Origin: Armatimonadota bacterium
GTDB lineage: Bacteria; Armatimonadota; Fimbriimonadia; Fimbriimonadales; ATM1
Direction: 5' to 3'
NCBI GenBank assembly: GCA_022567555.1
Contig: JADFGT010000014.1
Span: forward strand, 1 to 41,576
DNA: 41,576 bases
The position numbers were made by a program, and so were the translations under genes. How positions within the stretch are numbered: the stretch's first letter is position 1; each line of letters opens with the position of its first letter. Of this stretch, positions 22,520 through 31,904 are shown in pieces. A model generated the notes under the pieces. It was not told where the DNA came from. It was given only the letters and a program-made list of their open reading frames with translations, and did no database searches.

Positions 22520-23434
22520 TTACGCGTGCATTCGACGCTCCGTGGAAAGCTTGGCGAACCACGTCCATGAAATTCCGTTTTCCTCAAGCAGGCGGATTAC
22601 CATCCCTGACAGTTTCAGTTCTTCGCAGGTGACGAATAACTCTCTGGGGGGAAGCTTGGCCCGAACCACGTATTCCCGATTCCCCATGATTAGCCTACCT
22701 CTCAAATTGCCGAACATATCCACGCTACCATTGAGTACCCCCGTTCTCTCGTCACCCTCAGCGAGTCCGATCACCGCTCCCGAGGGAAGAACGGTCAGTG
22801 AAAGCTTAAGGTCTGTCTCCTGGCCTATGCCACGATTGACCATACGATCGCGGTCGGACAGAGCCTGGACATCGAATCTATATTCACCTTCCAGTGCCGA
22901 GAGAGACGGCTCCTCGCCGTAATACATGCCTTCGAAGGCGGGATTCGCGTCGATCCCGGAAGCAGATATACGGTACACGATCTGATCGGCAGTCTCATGA
23001 TCTCCCCGGCCACGCATGATTTCGACATATCTCTTGGCGGCCGCAACGTGTACGAATCCGTAGTTGAAACCGATTTTTGCTATGGTCGGATCGAGAAGTG
23101 GCAGCGCCTCGTCCGTGATTCCCAACTGGTCCCAAGCGAGGCCCGCCATTGCGGCGGTCGGACCTTCCACTCCAGAAATACTGTCGAGAAGGTCCCTGGA
23201 TTCAGATTCTTTTTGCGAGCTTGCGAGAACCAGTGCCCTGGTAGCGTCAGCAAGAGCGTAAAATGGCGTTTCACTTGCCGGAACGTGAGCGAGAGCCTTA
23301 CCTGCGTCTCCCATTTGGCCTTCTGTAGCGAAGTAAGCAGACAGTACCATGGCAACTGGACCCTTGACCATGGTAAATCGGTCTAACTGCGATAACAATT
23401 CTCGCGATTTACTTTCCCTGACCTGCGTTCGCAA
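22520..23434 (-). CDS. Helical-repeat protein, probably the frameshifted C-terminus of the caspase-like gene
   Basis: An open frame of 304 codons whose only possible start near the 5' end is a TTG (23434) with no Shine-Dalgarno sequence, lying 26 bases inside the preceding gene. The first 150 residues look like a continuing TPR-type alpha-solenoid (AYFATEGQMGDAGKALAHVPAS, MAGLAWDQLGITDEALPLL). The rest is a beta-rich domain (YRFDVQALSDRDRMVN, LTVLPSGAVIGLAEGDE, FGNLRGRLIMGNREYVV). The upstream protein ends abruptly in FANAGQGK inside the same sort of repeat, and KSRELLSQLD continues it well after a one-base shift. I think both are one gene, either truly broken or misread; two coupled genes remain possible. 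Confidence 0.6.
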   Translation of the reverse strand: MRTQVRESKSRELLSQLDRFTMVKGPVAMVLSAYFATEGQMGDAGKALAHVPASETPFYALADATRALVLASSQKESESRDLLDSISGVEGPTAAMAGLAWDQLGITDEALPLLDPTIAKIGFNYGFVHVAAAKRYVEIMRGRGDHETADQIVYRISASGIDANPAFEGMYYGEEPSLSALEGEYRFDVQALSDRDRMVNRGIGQETDLKLSLTVLPSGAVIGLAEGDERTGVLNGSVDMFGNLRGRLIMGNREYVVRAKLPPRELFVTCEELKLSGMVIRLLEENGISWTWFAKLSTERRMHA

Positions 23435-25598
23435 ACAAGAGTGCGAGAACAGGTGCCATCTCTGATCTCACCTTCCCATCTCCGACTATATGCTTAGAGA
23501 ACTTGTCGAACACCGCGTCGACTTGATCGGATCGCCCTGCGCCGAGTCCCCATTCAAACAGACGCGTCCAGGCCGTAACATCATTTCCAATGTCGTCTAC
23601 GACATCGAGCAGATTGAGAAACAAGAGGTAGAATCCCTGACGGTAGCCTCCTATAGTGTCAATGTCCTTGCCAGGGACGTCCAGCAGTATGACCGCCAAT
23701 ATTTCGCCGAGTGCAACCCTGACTGACACCCGGTCACCTGCAAACGCCTCCACCTCTAAAACCTTCTCATCGAAGTATTCAAAATCTGACCATAAATTAT
23801 CTGCAAACACTCCAGCTAATCTCGCTTTCCATGAAAGCGGGTACCTCTTTGATGCAGCGCGGATCTCGTTCGTAAGCTGTGCGCACAGCCCTCCTCCTGT
23901 CTGAAGAATCCGGAGTAGGGTAGACGGGTCCGGCTTCGCTTCTAAGGCCTTCTGCAGAAGAGGAAGCGTCTCACTCTGCCTCCCGAAGAGCCTGAGGACG
24001 GCCGCCTTGTCAACGTACAATCCCGCCAATAGCTCGGGCCGTGGCGAGGATTCGATCAGTTTGTCGCAATCGCGGAGTGCCTCGTCACGTTGATCTAATA
24101 CCAAATGAAGGCTTAGGCTATCGAACCAGAAGGCATCGCTCGATGGCTCTGCGCCCGGGAGGGATTCGCCCTCAGCCAAGAGTGTGATGGCCTTCTCGAA
24201 ATCGCCAAGATGCATCGCTACGAGAGCGGCCAAGTAGGTTAGCTGCCGGTCAGTCAGACCTTCAATCTGCCCTCCTTCGACAAGTAACCGAAGGATTTCG
24301 TCCGAGGACGCAAGCGGGTCCATTATCAAGTAGTAGGTCTCCCAGGACGACCAATCCCTAAATTCGTTCCACATCCATGCGGCAGATGACCGGACGCTGC
24401 CGGCAGGAACGGACGGATCTTTGCAATACAGGCGGGCCATGTGAGCAGGGAAGGAGTTTGGGGAGGCTGCCATTAGTCTGAGGAACACTTGATTGGATTC
24501 AACCTCTCGTCCCAGGCGCTGCAGCGCAAACCCGTAGTCAAACGCTGACCAATCAGAGAGGACGTGGAGTCGCTCGGCAACTCGGAATACCTCGACGGCG
24601 ACATCGTATTGCTTCGCTTCTGTGAGGGTTTCTCCGTACTCCGCGAGAGCAGCGGCAAAGTAATTAGGCGCCAGTGCTCCTGCCTTGGCCAAGAACGCTT
24701 CAAGGACACTCCGTTCGACTTCTTCAGGAATGAACGCCCCAAGAAGTACGTCGGTTCTCGGGTCAGTAAACACCTCTGGTACTTGAGCATCTATTCCGAA
24801 GTGGCGCGTCGAGTAGTCCTCGACCTCTTCCCGGACCACCTCGGCAACACTGCTTGCCCACAGAGCACCAGAGATCGGGTCCCGGAGATCCTTGTTCTGA
24901 AGGTTTGTGAGAAGGAATTGAGTGAACACCCCGTGTCCCAAAGCCGCGTCCTCGTATGACCGGGTTCCTGGCTCACAAGCGAGCAAAACCGCCATGTTTG
25001 TTTCCCTTCCCAACTGTGAAAGCTGCTTTCCGAAATTGCTCTCCGCCCCAGATCTGCATGCGTCCGCTATGATGAGCACGTTTTGAAGCCCAGCTCTTGC
25101 CAAACGGTCAATGAGCTCCTGAACGGGAAGACCCACACGTTCGATACTCGCCGGTCTTGCGTCCGTCGGCAGCAGGTAATCTCCGTTAGGCGTGGCTATC
25201 CCGTGACCGGAGAAGAAGAATATGAACAAGTCACTCTGGTCAAGTCTCTTGTCCGCAAGGATAGATTCCACTTCGCCAAGTATGTGTCCGGCGGTCGGCG
25301 TATGTAATGGACCAGCATCGTCCGTGAGAAGTTTCACAGTCGCAGGCTCGAATCCATAGTGCTCGATGAGCATTGCGGCGAGGTCCCGTGCGTCGCTTAC
25401 GGCGTAACGCAGTTTCGGAAAGTGCTCGTATTCGTTCGCGCCGACCACGATTGCCCACCTCTTGCCAGCCACGAAAGGCAGGGTTCGTTCAAGCCACACA
25501 CTCTCCGAGAGAACCTGAGCAACGCTAACCCTAACGAGAAGGACCAGAAACGTTGCCACCAAGAACAGAGAGGTAGGCCTCCGGCTGCTCGTCCGCAT
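23409..25598 (-). CDS. Secreted caspase-like (peptidase C14) protein with helical repeats
   Basis: 729 residues from the ATG at 25598 (GGAGG 11 bases upstream; an ATG six codons earlier is the alternative). A signal peptide (RRPTSLFLVATFLVLLVRVSVAQ) precedes the C14 domain with WAIVVGANEYEHFPKLRYA, the catalytic His132 in FFFSGHG and Cys181 in IADACRSG, so the dyad is intact. From about residue 300 onward the protein is an alpha-solenoid of TPR-like units. Such exported caspase-TPR proteins occur in many complex bacteria with unclear roles. GC is visibly lower than in neighbouring core genes. The reading frame ends at 23409 within a repeat, and the apparent continuation is in another frame. 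Confidence 0.85.
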   Translation of the reverse strand: MRTSSRRPTSLFLVATFLVLLVRVSVAQVLSESVWLERTLPFVAGKRWAIVVGANEYEHFPKLRYAVSDARDLAAMLIEHYGFEPATVKLLTDDAGPLHTPTAGHILGEVESILADKRLDQSDLFIFFFSGHGIATPNGDYLLPTDARPASIERVGLPVQELIDRLARAGLQNVLIIADACRSGAESNFGKQLSQLGRETNMAVLLACEPGTRSYEDAALGHGVFTQFLLTNLQNKDLRDPISGALWASSVAEVVREEVEDYSTRHFGIDAQVPEVFTDPRTDVLLGAFIPEEVERSVLEAFLAKAGALAPNYFAAALAEYGETLTEAKQYDVAVEVFRVAERLHVLSDWSAFDYGFALQRLGREVESNQVFLRLMAASPNSFPAHMARLYCKDPSVPAGSVRSSAAWMWNEFRDWSSWETYYLIMDPLASSDEILRLLVEGGQIEGLTDRQLTYLAALVAMHLGDFEKAITLLAEGESLPGAEPSSDAFWFDSLSLHLVLDQRDEALRDCDKLIESSPRPELLAGLYVDKAAVLRLFGRQSETLPLLQKALEAKPDPSTLLRILQTGGGLCAQLTNEIRAASKRYPLSWKARLAGVFADNLWSDFEYFDEKVLEVEAFAGDRVSVRVALGEILAVILLDVPGKDIDTIGGYRQGFYLLFLNLLDVVDDIGNDVTAWTRLFEWGLGAGRSDQVDAVFDKFSKHIVGDGKVRSEMAPVLALLFANAGQGK

Positions 25599-25904
25599 CG
25601 TACGCTTCGCCTCCATGATCCCCAATATAACACAGATACCCTTGACCGGACCTATTGATACATTATGGAGTGAGGGAGGCTTGAATCCCTCGCCAAACTC
25701 CTTTGTCCTCGGGTGCCGTTCCGGCGGCTGGGGCATGCGCCTCACTCATTCCAGCCCCTCAGTTTTTGACGCCTGACCCATTCCAGCCGGGCGCGCGCCG
25801 CCTCATCACAACGTCATATCCTTAAGCGCGTACGTGTAGTGATGACGCCCCCAATCCGCCCCAGTATCGAGCCGCAGCGCCTCAATCCGGAAACCGGAAG
25901 CCGC
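25599..25904. other. Gene-less stretch upstream of the caspase-like gene
   Basis: 306 bases between the caspase-like start and the end of the M11-like gene, both leftward. On the minus strand TATATT (25629-25624) is a possible -10 for the caspase-like gene, but no good -35 accompanies it. CATTCCAGCC occurs twice near 25747-25787, and a TCATCAC/GTGATGA pair near 25802-25844 could form a weak stem. No gene is seen. Confidence 0.4.
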
Positions 25905-27737
25905 CTATCTCAGAATCTTCCAGACCGCTTGGTCAATGCTCGCCGTAATGGGGTACACCCGAACCGGCCGGTCGTAGAACCAACTTACGCGCGCCTTCAT
26001 CGGTCCGCCGGCCGCGCCGATATAGCGCCAGGTGTTCTGCCAAACGTTCGCCTCCACGAAGGAGTCGCCCATGGTCGAGTCGCGCTCGTCAACCGTCTCC
26101 CACAGCCCGGTGCTGTAGTTATACAGTTCGAGCCGCTGCAAGACGGGTGAACCGGTCCGCGCCTCCAACTCGAAACGGAACGCGCCCGGAGCGGCGCCCG
26201 TGTATTGCGTTTCAAACTCGATCTGAATCACGGCGTCCGCAGAGGTCAGCCCTGGTCCGCCTCTCACCGTCAGATATCCGTCGTCGCTCGAGAACACGTC
26301 GGGTAGCCCGCCGGATATATGGAACCCCCGTGTAATTGTATACGACAGCGGAAGAAGCGGCTCGCCTATCGTGACTTCCACAAACATTCTGCCCCCCGCA
26401 ATCTGCCGAGGCGTTATCGTAAGGTTCGTGTACACGTCTGTCCAAGACACACCCGTCCGCAAGGTCGCGTTGCGGAGTTCGCTGTCGCCGGGGGTCATGT
26501 CGAGCATGTAGGCCGCGGTCTGCGGGTGCCCGAACTCGTAATGCATTACAACGCCGTCGTATGTGGCGCCGTTGAAGTAGTTGATGTCCGTATCGAAGCC
26601 GATGGGCTGTCTCCACTCTACGTAGACGTATTCGTCTATGCCCGTCGCCGGGCCATATCCCCGGTGGATCTTCAGCGCCTTCGGAACGTTCGACCCCACC
26701 TCATAAGCGTCAATGGGGTAGACGCCGGTTCGGGTGACAATAACGAGGTTCTCCGGCTCGAACCAGGCCAGGCGCTCTTTGTGTTCGGTGTTGAAGTGGC
26801 CGGTTCTCCAACTGCCGCCGAGAGAGCTGTACGGGTCGCCGTACTCAGCGAACGAGCCGCCGCACGCTTCGCAGTCGAACGGGCCGAGCGCGCGCGATTG
26901 AGTCCAGACGACCGAGCGCGAATGGTGCTCTCCCAGGTTGTGGCCGACCTCGTGCACGGTGACGAACACTGCTCTGGATGGGTTATGGAGATCCTCGTTG
27001 TAGTACTCGGACCTTATCCAAGAAGTCGTCGTGCGCCAGGGGCCGTTCCGGGTCTGGAAAGTCTGCATGCCGAGCGTCCCGAGCCCCCCCCAGCCGCATC
27101 CTCCGGCCTGGGGGATCAAGATTAAGAGCCGGTTGTATTGAGGAAGGTAAACCATTTCGTCCAACGCCGCGATCGTATACTGCCGAACGCGAGACGGATT
27201 GCATTGACGGTTTATCGGAAGGGTTATCCAGCCGACCACGTCGCCGGTCGCCCACATTTTGCCGAACGAGCCCTCGCGCCAGAAAGCGTCGGCCGAGTAG
27301 TCGGGATCGAAGAGCCGAGTTTCTACTTGCTCGACGGTTACATTCTGCGTTGGGGCGTCCTGAAAGTTGACAAGTGCGACTATAAACCGCTGCTCGCCGG
27401 TCGTCGGATTGCCTCCATCGGGCATAAACTCGGTGAAGTAATCGACATGAACTGTGTCGCCGATAACTTTGCCCGATACGTTCAGCCATGAACCGGGCGT
27501 AGGCACCTCCGCCTCCGAATGGAAGACCAGGGTGTACTCCTTGCCCGCCGCCGTTGTGAGCGTGTACTCGGTTCTCGACAGGTTCTGGTCTATGTAGCAA
27601 TAGACTGTTGCCTGGAACTCGCCGGAGAGCCGGCTGTCCCCACCCGGTGTCTGGACCTGTCCTCCGGTCGCTGCCGCCAATGCGAGCAGCATCGCAACGA
27701 AGACCACGGGCAGCCAGTTGAACATTCGAGTTTTCAT
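25905..27737 (-). CDS. Secreted M11 gametolysin-like metalloprotease
   Basis: 610 residues from the ATG at 27737, five bases after GGAGGAGAGGAG. Signal peptide MKTRMFNWLPVVFVAMLLAL, then a beta-rich prodomain (about 35-110), and the catalytic domain with HEVGHNLGEHHS (262-273), whose His262, His266 and His272 should bind zinc. The downstream DPYSSLGGSWRTGHFNTEHKERL region supports M11/gametolysin rather than M6. The C-terminal 200 residues form beta-sandwich-like domains. It should act outside the cell on matrix proteins or glycoproteins. An in-frame upstream ATG (27827) lacks a ribosome site. Confidence 0.85.
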   Translation of the reverse strand: MKTRMFNWLPVVFVAMLLALAAATGGQVQTPGGDSRLSGEFQATVYCYIDQNLSRTEYTLTTAAGKEYTLVFHSEAEVPTPGSWLNVSGKVIGDTVHVDYFTEFMPDGGNPTTGEQRFIVALVNFQDAPTQNVTVEQVETRLFDPDYSADAFWREGSFGKMWATGDVVGWITLPINRQCNPSRVRQYTIAALDEMVYLPQYNRLLILIPQAGGCGWGGLGTLGMQTFQTRNGPWRTTTSWIRSEYYNEDLHNPSRAVFVTVHEVGHNLGEHHSRSVVWTQSRALGPFDCEACGGSFAEYGDPYSSLGGSWRTGHFNTEHKERLAWFEPENLVIVTRTGVYPIDAYEVGSNVPKALKIHRGYGPATGIDEYVYVEWRQPIGFDTDINYFNGATYDGVVMHYEFGHPQTAAYMLDMTPGDSELRNATLRTGVSWTDVYTNLTITPRQIAGGRMFVEVTIGEPLLPLSYTITRGFHISGGLPDVFSSDDGYLTVRGGPGLTSADAVIQIEFETQYTGAAPGAFRFELEARTGSPVLQRLELYNYSTGLWETVDERDSTMGDSFVEANVWQNTWRYIGAAGGPMKARVSWFYDRPVRVYPITASIDQAVWKILR

Positions 27738-28322
27738 CTCGTCTCCTCTCCTCCTATTCCTGTTCAATGTGATGGGCCGGCGACTGATTGAGACGGCCCC
27801 CATTATGGACGGAATCGCACGGATCATTCATTCGGTCCGCAGACGCTCATGAGGCGCCACGCTGCGAGCGCCACCGTCCGGTCCGCCGCCTGCCGGTCCC
27901 GTCCCGGAGCGAGACGCCACCTCGTTTGCGCGGGAAGCGTGAGTGAGGCCGCGCCGCCGCGCCCCCGTATCTGGCATCCTAACGGCCGTGACCGCGCTGC
28001 TCGCCGCGTTTCTGTTGGCTGCCCCTCCGCCTCTGGAGGCGGCGTATGGGATTGTGGACATCACCCCGCCGGAGGCCCTGCCGTTGGGCGGGTACACAGA
28101 GCGGCGCGACAAGGTGATGGACGGCGTCGGGGACCGGCTGTCCGCGCGCGTGCTGCGCCTGAGGCAGGGCGATACGGAGGCGGTGCTCATCATCGCGGAG
28201 GCCCTTACCGTGCCCGGAAGCCTTTCACGCGCGGTGAGGGAGCGGTTCCATCCCTCCCACCGGCGCTTCGCGTTATCTCACGCGCTCATGAACAGGGCTG
28301 TGGCCGGCTCTCCCCCTCCCCC

Positions 28323-28367
28323 CTCCCGCCAGGGGAGGGGTGATAGAGCGCCCTCCCCTGGCGGGAG
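28323..28367. repeat. Perfect 17-bp palindrome inserted in frame in the ceramidase-like gene
   Basis: CTCCCGCCAGGGGAGGG (28323-28339) and its exact complement CCCTCCCCTGGCGGGAG (28351-28367) enclose an 11-base loop. It sits inside the coding region and encodes a low-complexity stretch (SRQGRGDRAPSPGGR) absent from the family's usual pattern, between the ALSHALMNR and VFLMAATHTHS blocks, without breaking the frame. This resembles palindromic elements that insert into genes in other bacteria. Confidence 0.85.
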
Positions 28368-28836
28368 AGCGCAAGATGCCGCGGGTGTCGCGACCTCCGA
28401 CCGGGTGTTCCTTATGGCGGCCACGCACACGCACTCGGCGCCGGACAGCCAAGCTCTGAACGACCGGATGCGGATGAAGGTCCCCGGAATCGCGACTTTC
28501 AAACAGAAGTGGCTCGATTGGTACGGCGCGAAGATCGGCGAACTTGCTGAAGCGTCTTCGAAGTTCGAGGCGGTCAAAGAGGTCCGGATTATTCAAGCCT
28601 CCGCTGAAGTAAACCGCGGGCGCGCGGAGGGGCGGCGGCCGGACCGCACGGTCACCCAAGTGCGATTCGACGTGCCCGGCGGGCACGTGAGCATCCTTCA
28701 TTTCGCCGCCCACCCCACGCTTTACGGCGAGGCGATGAACCGCACGAGCGGCGACTGGCCCGGCGCCTGGATGGGCCCGGAGACGCGCCGGCTGTTCTTC
28801 AATGGCGCCATGGGGGACGTGTCACCCGCACCGCCC

Positions 28837-28846
28837 GGGGGGGGGG
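28837..28846. repeat. Homopolymer run of ten G at the frameshift point
   Basis: Ten G follow GCACCGCCC. Nine would restore one continuous frame through the ceramidase-like gene. Such tracts are classic slippage sites and also common sequencing errors. Confidence 0.9.
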
Positions 28847-29309
28847 TCGGGCAAGGACGCGGCCGGAGCGATGGCCGAGGCGCTGAACGAGGCGCTGGCC
28901 GGCAACGGGCAGGCCGTGGCGGCGGCCCGTCTCCAAGTCGCTTCCGCGCCCATCGTACTGCCCGAAGTGAAACCGCACCCGGAGTTCGCGGAAAGGAACG
29001 GCGCGCGGCCCGCGCTCGCCGGTCTGTTGGTTAAGCAGTTTGCCCCGAGGCAGGCGGATGTCACAGTGATCCGATACGGCCCCCTGGCCTTCATCGGGAT
29101 TCCCGGTGAGCCGACGGCGGCGGTTGGGCGCCGGATCGCGGAATTGGCGAAGAAGAGCGGGATCCGTTTTCCCCTGGTGATAAGTTTCGCAAACGAGTGG
29201 CTCGGCTACATCCTGACCCGCGAGGAGTATGAGGCCGGCGGTTATGAAGCGACACTGTCATTTCACGGGCCCGGTCTGGCGGATGCGGTGGCAGAGGCGG
29301 CGGAGGAGG

Positions 29310-30479
29310 CTATCCGCCGAACGTCCGCATCGAAAGACTGAAGAGGGCGTCCTTGACACTTTTCAACGCCGCCCGCGCCGATTCAGCCGGCGACCGCCCG
29401 CCCGCGGTATCCGCGGGCGTGAACACAATCAGCTTCCGGCCGTTCCACTGTAGTTTCGGGCCCACGGCCCTTATCTGAAAGAGTTGCGGTGTGGCGTCGA
29501 AGAACGTGTTGAGTCTTTGCACGATCTCTTTGGCGCGCGGTTCCAGATTGTTGCCGCGTAGGCGGAACAATGGGCGCTCCCCGAATGATATGAGCATACT
29601 GCCGTCACCCTGCAAGGAGGCAACGGTCCTGAAGGAGCGCGTTACCTTGCTGCGTTCGATAGGCACATCGTTATCGGTCATCAGGTCTGTTAGGCTATCC
29701 GCGCGGTCTTCGCTGGGCGGGTGCGTCCGCATGATGCCCAAATCAATGGCCGGTCTGTGCCTGTCGCGGAAGGCAAGCCGCTCAAGGAATGTGAGCAGCG
29801 CCACGGGATGGTAGCGGCTCTTGGTGAGATAATAGAAACCGGACCGGTCGGCGTCGGCCTCCGCCTCCTGGCTCCAGCCGTTCACCAGCGCGGTGGTGAG
29901 TAGGTTTTGGGTGATGATGGCAGCCCCGGCCTCGCTGGCGCCGCCGCCGACGAGCACCGCCAGGAGAACCGGCAAGGTCCAGACGTCCACCTTGCTTTTC
30001 TGCTTGCCGAGCGTGATAAGGTGGCGGTTCGCGGCGTGTGCCACTTCGTGGGCGAGAACGGCTGCCAGTTCGTCGTCGCTCTCCACGAAGTCGAGCAGCC
30101 CCTCGTTCACATAGATGAAGCCGCCGGGGACCGAGAACGCGTTGACGTCCTCGTCGGCGACGACCTTGAACGTGTATTCGAACTTGTGGTGTATCGGGTC
30201 GCCGTAAGTTGTGCCGAAGTGGTTTGTGTTGGCGATGAGGGCTATCTCGGCGCCTATCTTTTTGACCCGCTCGACGGCCTCCTCGTCCTCAGACAGCGTG
30301 AGTCCCTCCTCCAATCGGGCTACGTACTCCTCGCCGAGTTTCGTGTCCTCGGCGGCCTCCTTGTCGAGGGTGTGTTGTTTGGGGTCGCCGCCCTCCTCTT
30401 GGGCGGCAGCGAACGGCGCCGCCAGGAGCGCCGCGCACGCGATCAGGCACGGAAGAATGAAACGAGCCACTTTCCTCAT
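29310..30479 (-). CDS. Secreted M48 family metalloprotease (BepA/LoiP-like)
   Basis: 389 residues. Signal peptide ending at AAPFAAAQ (about residue 27), then a helical lead-in, VNAFSVPGGFIYVNEGLLDF (112-131) and HEVAH (144-148) with AANRH after it. The third zinc ligand lies in QEAEADADRSGFYY, followed by THPPSEDRADSL. BepA-type proteases guard outer-membrane protein assembly in the periplasm; the C-terminal TPR region of BepA is replaced here by a shorter beta-rich domain. The ATG follows GGAGG at 11 bases. The gene ends antisense to the last 32 bases of the ceramidase-like gene. Confidence 0.9.
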   Translation of the reverse strand: MRKVARFILPCLIACAALLAAPFAAAQEEGGDPKQHTLDKEAAEDTKLGEEYVARLEEGLTLSEDEEAVERVKKIGAEIALIANTNHFGTTYGDPIHHKFEYTFKVVADEDVNAFSVPGGFIYVNEGLLDFVESDDELAAVLAHEVAHAANRHLITLGKQKSKVDVWTLPVLLAVLVGGGASEAGAAIITQNLLTTALVNGWSQEAEADADRSGFYYLTKSRYHPVALLTFLERLAFRDRHRPAIDLGIMRTHPPSEDRADSLTDLMTDNDVPIERSKVTRSFRTVASLQGDGSMLISFGERPLFRLRGNNLEPRAKEIVQRLNTFFDATPQLFQIRAVGPKLQWNGRKLIVFTPADTAGGRSPAESARAALKSVKDALFSLSMRTFGG

Positions 30480-30627
30480 CTATTCTGACGCCTCCGAACG
30501 GTTTCGGTGTCGGCCGTCAGGTCTCATTACGCCTTGCGAGCCGATAACGGCGGTGCCTCCAACACCAAAGTCGGGCGATGCCACGCATGGCCAACTCTGA
30601 TCGGGTCGGGTTCCGGCTCCGCTGTGA

Positions 30628-31050
30628 TCAGGTTCCGTGGACGACCATGTGCCACCGGCGAAGAAGCGCGGCACCCAGAAGTTCTCCACCTTGCCCTGTT
30701 TGCACAACGCAACGCATTATCAGCATCCCCGCCTTTCTCATGTCTTCGGCCGTCAGCGAACCTCTCGGTTGCGGCTTATCGCCCAAATACGCTAAGGGCT
30801 GGAGATCCCTGCGATCAACGTAGCAAAAGGAATCTGTCGAAAACCAGGTGTACCTTGAGGCGGGCAGTGCCAGACACCATCGCTCTCGCGCGGTCGGGTG
30901 CTTCGAACTGATCACGGCACAAAAAACCTGAGCCGTGAACCCCGTATCTTGCGTTCCGAGCAGTACCAGCGCAAAGTGAGGAGCCTCCTCGTTTGTATCG
31001 GTGAAAATGTATGGGTTGAAAAACAGTATATTGCCGAGGTCGAACCTCAT
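30628..31050 (-). CDS. PemK/MazF-like toxin, partner of the Panacea antitoxin
   Basis: 140 residues from the ATG at 31050, four bases after the antitoxin stop; a longer frame reaches 31092 inside the antitoxin gene. The layout fits a PemK/MazF beta-barrel: DLGNILFFNPYIFTDTNEEAPHFALVLLG at the start, a middle strand QVFCAVISSK with the ISS turn typical of the family (48-50), LALPASRYTWFSTDSFCYVDRRDLQPL, and GSLTAEDMRKAGMLIMRCVV at the end. MazF-like enzymes cut mRNA. Identity is low and the family call rests on pattern. GC is lower than in surrounding genes. Confidence 0.68.
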   Translation of the reverse strand: MRFDLGNILFFNPYIFTDTNEEAPHFALVLLGTQDTGFTAQVFCAVISSKHPTARERWCLALPASRYTWFSTDSFCYVDRRDLQPLAYLGDKPQPRGSLTAEDMRKAGMLIMRCVVQTGQGGELLGAALLRRWHMVVHGT

Positions 31051-31054
31051 CACA

Positions 31055-31645
31055 TTACACTTCGGTAGCCTCAGGTTCGTCCGAGTAGGCATCCAAGAGC
31101 TCGGGGACCAGTGCTATCTTTCCCAGGTCGAGCCTGGATGCGATGATTTCGACCCCCTTTTCCCGTTCTTCCTGAAGTCTCGCCTTCATAGGTTCAGTAT
31201 CGTAAACGACTGCTCTAAGTTCCTTTTGCGAAATTCCTGCGTAGTCGTTCACGATCTGTGCGAGGAAGATCAGGTCGCCCTCCGGGGTCTCGAATGTATC
31301 GGGCTCCTTAATAATCTTGTGATCGTAGCGTGTGTACCCGTAATCGGGGTTGTCTATCGGCTCAACTCTGATCAAGCCCTTCGCCTCGAGTTCGGCAACC
31401 GCAGCCCTGTACGTCGGCGTGATCGGTCCGTTCCTGCCCCTTATAAACGGCACCTCTTCCTCGCTGAAGTACGGCCTTCCTGAAAACCGCAGTGCCTCCA
31501 CCTGCGATAGGTAAAGAAGTTTCATGATTTGAAACTTGGAGAGAGTTGGCAGCCCCTGTTCTGCAGCGCGGGCCAAGATGAAGGCAATCGCCTCTACAAG
31601 GCGCCTGTAGAGATGTTCCTTATTTAACTCTTTCCGCGTGTCCAT
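31055..31645 (-). CDS. Panacea (SocA/DUF4065) domain antitoxin
   Basis: 196 residues. Residues 35-90 carry the Panacea signature: LSKFQIMKLLYLSQVEALRF, then GRPYFSEEEVPFIRGRNGPI and TYRAAVAELEAKGL. Panacea proteins neutralise many unrelated toxins encoded next to them. The C-terminal third (FETPEGDLIFLAQIVNDYAG and on) may be the toxin-contact part. Upstream TTGGG gives only a weak ribosome site. The order antitoxin then toxin, four bases apart, is standard for such pairs. Confidence 0.8.
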   Translation of the reverse strand: MDTRKELNKEHLYRRLVEAIAFILARAAEQGLPTLSKFQIMKLLYLSQVEALRFSGRPYFSEEEVPFIRGRNGPITPTYRAAVAELEAKGLIRVEPIDNPDYGYTRYDHKIIKEPDTFETPEGDLIFLAQIVNDYAGISQKELRAVVYDTEPMKARLQEEREKGVEIIASRLDLGKIALVPELLDAYSDEPEATEV

Positions 31646-31904
31646 CCCAATATGCGAGGCTATCTCATCGCCTCCTCGGTACGATACCGCGTAGACGCTT
31701 GTCTGTGCCCATACAGGGGCGTCTTACGAGATTCGCGTCAACCCGCTTCTTGCCCCGTACAGGCCGTTCGGACCTGGGAAGCGGCCCCGCCCCTGTGCCG
31801 GAGTCCCTGTTCTGGCTTCACCGCGAACTCCTTCTTACCTTTCTGGCCAAAGAAGAGAGTACGGTAGACTCACGGCGACATATTACCGGAAGGAGGGAGC
31901 GATC

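Larger units (their letters stand above)
27943..29341 (+). pseudogene. Neutral/alkaline ceramidase-like secreted enzyme, frameshifted at a G10 run
   Basis: Two frames together make one protein of about 465 residues. The first starts at GTG 27943 with a signal peptide (LTAVTALLAAFLLAAPPPLEA) and has YGIVDITPPEALPLGGYTER, VFLMAATHTHSAPDS (likely zinc-binding) and FFNGAMGDVSP, the signature blocks of PF04734-type ceramidase-like proteins. After ten consecutive G (28837-28846) the frame fails; with nine G it would run on as GGGSGKDAAGAMAEALNE, and the second frame continues to the stop at 29341 with YGPLAFIGIPGEP and FANEWLGYILTREEYEAGGYEA. A palindromic insert adds about 20 residues near codon 125-145. 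It may be a true pseudogene, a phase-variable gene or a sequencing error. Its end overlaps the converging M48 gene by 32 bases. Confidence 0.8.

Noticed and set aside
31001-31483. Plus-strand frame opposite the Panacea gene
   Set aside because: No domain, and it crosses the boundary of the two toxin-antitoxin genes on the other strand.
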